Position numbers and translations under genes: made by a program. The notes below the pieces were generated by a model. It was not told where the DNA came from. It saw only the letters and a program-made list of their open reading frames with translations, and searched no databases. Shown here piece by piece: positions 6,978-7,835 of a stretch of 7,835 nucleotides of DNA. Within the stretch, counting starts at the first letter, position 1; every line of letters starts with the position of its first letter. The DNA comes from JBDHTO01 sp039808665. Lineage in GTDB: Bacteria > Pseudomonadota > Alphaproteobacteria > Paracaedibacterales > JAKBAR01. Location: NCBI GenBank assembly GCA_039808665.1, contig JBDHTO010000059.1, positions 1 to 7,835 of the forward strand, written 5' to 3'.

Positions 6978-7006
6978 TTGCAAACATACGCTGACTTTGC
7001 TATAAC
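6978..7006 (+). promoter_or_regulatory. rpmG promoter
   Basis: A strong sigma-70-type promoter: -35 TTGCAA at 6978-6983, a 17-bp spacer, and -10 TATAAC at 7001-7006. Transcription should start near 7012-7014, leaving a short leader of about 26 nt that contains the Shine-Dalgarno AGGGAG (7026-7031). It begins 13 nt after the stop of the upstream exported-protein gene, with no terminator between. The -10 box is part of the inverted repeat at 6990-7052. Confidence 0.75.
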
Positions 7007-7052
7007 ACCTCTAAGTCTATGAATTAGGGAGCCATGTTATGGCAAAGTCAGC
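6990..7052. repeat. 18-bp inverted repeat spanning rpmG -10 box and start codon
   Basis: The arms are 6990-7007 (GCTGACTTTGCTATAACA) and 7035-7052 (TGTTATGGCAAAGTCAGC). They are complementary at 17 of 18 positions. The one exception is T7001 opposite G7041, which would still pair as a U-G wobble in RNA. The 27-nt loop (7008-7034) holds the predicted transcription start and the Shine-Dalgarno of rpmG. The left arm contains the complete -10 hexamer. The right arm contains the ATG start codon (7039-7041) and the first codons. No T-run follows the right arm, so this is not an intrinsic terminator. Confidence 0.9.
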
Positions 7053-7206
7053 AATTACAAAAATTAAACTCCTGAGCTCTGCTGATACAGGTTACTTTTA
7101 CGTTACAAAGAAAAATCCACGTAAAAAGCCTGAGAAACTCAAGCTCAAGAAGTATGATCCTGTTGTGCGTAAGCACGTTGAGTTTGTAGAAACAAAAATT
7201 AAGTAG
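7039..7206 (+). CDS. rpmG: 50S ribosomal protein L33
   Basis: This 55-residue basic protein is a component of the large ribosomal subunit. The sequence shows the L33 core: an N-terminal IKLLSSADTGYFYVTKKNPR segment (9-28), then KLKLKKYDPVVRKHVEF (33-49), ending in ETKIK. It has no cysteine, so it is the zinc-independent (C-minus) form, as in most proteobacteria. The ATG at 7039 is preceded by AGGGAG at 7026-7031 with a seven-base spacing. Another ATG at 7034 is out of frame. It has its own promoter and is followed by an intrinsic terminator, so it can be expressed as a single-gene transcript. The start codon lies in the right arm of an inverted repeat (6990-7052), which could affect translation from read-through RNA. 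Confidence 0.95.
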   Translation: MAKSAITKIKLLSSADTGYFYVTKKNPRKKPEKLKLKKYDPVVRKHVEFVETKIK

Positions 7207-7223
7207 TTTCTTCTTCAACGGAT

Positions 7224-7256
7224 AAAAAAATAGGCCCGCGTCATGCGGGCTTTTTT
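7224..7256. terminator. Bidirectional intrinsic terminator between rpmG and lolD
   Basis: A six-base-pair GC-rich stem, GCCCGC (7234-7239) and GCGGGC (7245-7250), closes a five-base loop (GTCAT). It is followed by TTTTTT (7251-7256) for rightward transcription. On the left side the run of seven A (7224-7230) gives a T-run three bases after the stem for leftward transcription. The structure therefore can stop both rpmG and the convergent lolD gene, which end 17 and 24 bases away. Confidence 0.9.
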
Positions 7257-7280
7257 CATGGAAACTTTTTACTCAAAAAA

Positions 7281-7835
7281 CTATGCCGCCATCCGCAGCT
7301 TACCTTCCTTGAGATAAACCTGGCGATTCATCTTTTTGGCAAGTTCCATATTATGGGTCGCAATCAATGCCGCAACGCCTATATCCTTGGCGAGTTTTTT
7401 TAATTCCTCAAACACAATATCTGAGGTATGGGGATCAAGGTTTCCTGTCGGCTCATCTGCAATCAAAATCTTGGGTGCATTGGCAAGCGCACGGGCAATC
7501 GCCACACGTTGCTGCTCTCCTCCTGATAATTTAAGCGGGCGATGATGAAACCTGTGATCAAGCTTCAAAATAGAGAGGAGATGCTTAGCACGTTCCGCGG
7601 ATTCTTTTTTTGATTTTCCTGCAATAATCATCGGCATCATAACATTTTCAAGAGCCGAAAATTCCGGCTGAAGATGATGAAATTGATAAACGAATCCTGC
7701 ATACTGGCGCCGCAACATGGTACGACGAGCATCAGATGCTTTTGATGCCTCCTCCCCGCCCATATACACAACCCCACTTTTGGGCGACTCAAGAAGGCCT
7801 GCGATCTGAAGAAGTGTACTTTTCCCGGCACCACT
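7281..7835 (-). CDS. lolD: Lipoprotein-releasing ABC transporter ATPase LolD, 5' end missing
   Basis: This is the ATPase subunit of the LolCDE-type complex, which extracts outer-membrane lipoproteins from the inner membrane and passes them to LolA. The visible 184 residues start inside the Walker A motif (SGAGKST at the right edge). They continue with the Q-loop region (YQFHHLQPEFSALENVMMP, Q51 of the visible part), the ABC signature LSGGEQQR (103-110), Walker B ILIADE (124-129), the D-loop GNLD (131-134) and the switch His161 (ATHN). The Q-loop segment and LSGGEQQRVAIARAL resemble LolD/MacB-type ATPases. Roughly 40 N-terminal residues are missing, since the family is about 225 long. The stop TAG is at 7281-7283. 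A methionine or GTG within the visible frame would be an internal start and is not used. Other members of the MacB/FtsE-like ATPase group cannot be fully excluded without the neighbouring permease gene, which should lie to the right. Confidence 0.88.
   Translation of the reverse strand, partial: SGAGKSTLLQIAGLLESPKSGVVYMGGEEASKASDARRTMLRRQYAGFVYQFHHLQPEFSALENVMMPMIIAGKSKKESAERAKHLLSILKLDHRFHHRPLKLSGGEQQRVAIARALANAPKILIADEPTGNLDPHTSDIVFEELKKLAKDIGVAALIATHNMELAKKMNRQVYLKEGKLRMAA

Noticed and set aside
7281..7769. Complete 162-residue ATPase starting at a GTG inside the window
   Set aside because: The frame continues to the right edge and includes Walker A residues, so the gene is truncated by the window and the GTG is internal.

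Overview
The window looks like chromosomal DNA from an alphaproteobacterium, possibly an obligate or host-associated lineage of the Holosporales/Rickettsiales kind. The evidence is a class I (archaeal-type) lysyl-tRNA synthetase, an SDR protein of the NDUFA9-like family typical of alphaproteobacteria and mitochondria, a LolD-type ABC ATPase, moderate-to-low GC by eye, and two small exported proteins I do not recognise. The lineage is an inference. No phage, insertion sequence, CRISPR or plasmid feature is visible.

Layout, left to right. A truncated gene for an unknown exported protein runs leftward off the window (1-357, minus). A 147-bp divergent spacer with a good -10 box separates it from a rightward block: lysK (505-2058), ftsA (2107-3360) and an NDUFA9-like NAD(P)-binding protein (3430-4344). 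The gaps in this block are short, no terminator is visible between the genes, and none has a convincing Shine-Dalgarno sequence. A tRNA-Arg(UCU) follows (4411-4487). A second rightward block starts 19 nt after it: a family 9 glycosyltransferase (4507-5478), a YibF-like glutathione S-transferase that overlaps it by 50 bp (5429-6058), and an unknown exported protein (6069-6965). These have clear Shine-Dalgarno sequences and look like one transcription unit. Next come rpmG for ribosomal protein L33 (7039-7206, own strong promoter), a bidirectional terminator (7224-7256), and a convergent lolD gene whose 5' end lies beyond the right edge (7281-7835, minus).

Functionally this is mostly housekeeping: lysine and arginine decoding (LysK, tRNA-Arg), the divisome (FtsA), the ribosome (L33), and envelope biogenesis (heptosyltransferase-like GT9, LolD lipoprotein release). 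The two exported proteins are the only genes without a recognisable role.

The most unusual non-coding structure is an 18-bp nearly perfect inverted repeat. One arm contains the rpmG -10 box and the other contains the rpmG start codon. A transcript from the rpmG promoter would lack the left arm. Read-through RNA from the upstream operon would carry both arms and could hide the start codon in a hairpin. This suggests a switch that lets L33 be translated only from its own promoter; it is untested.
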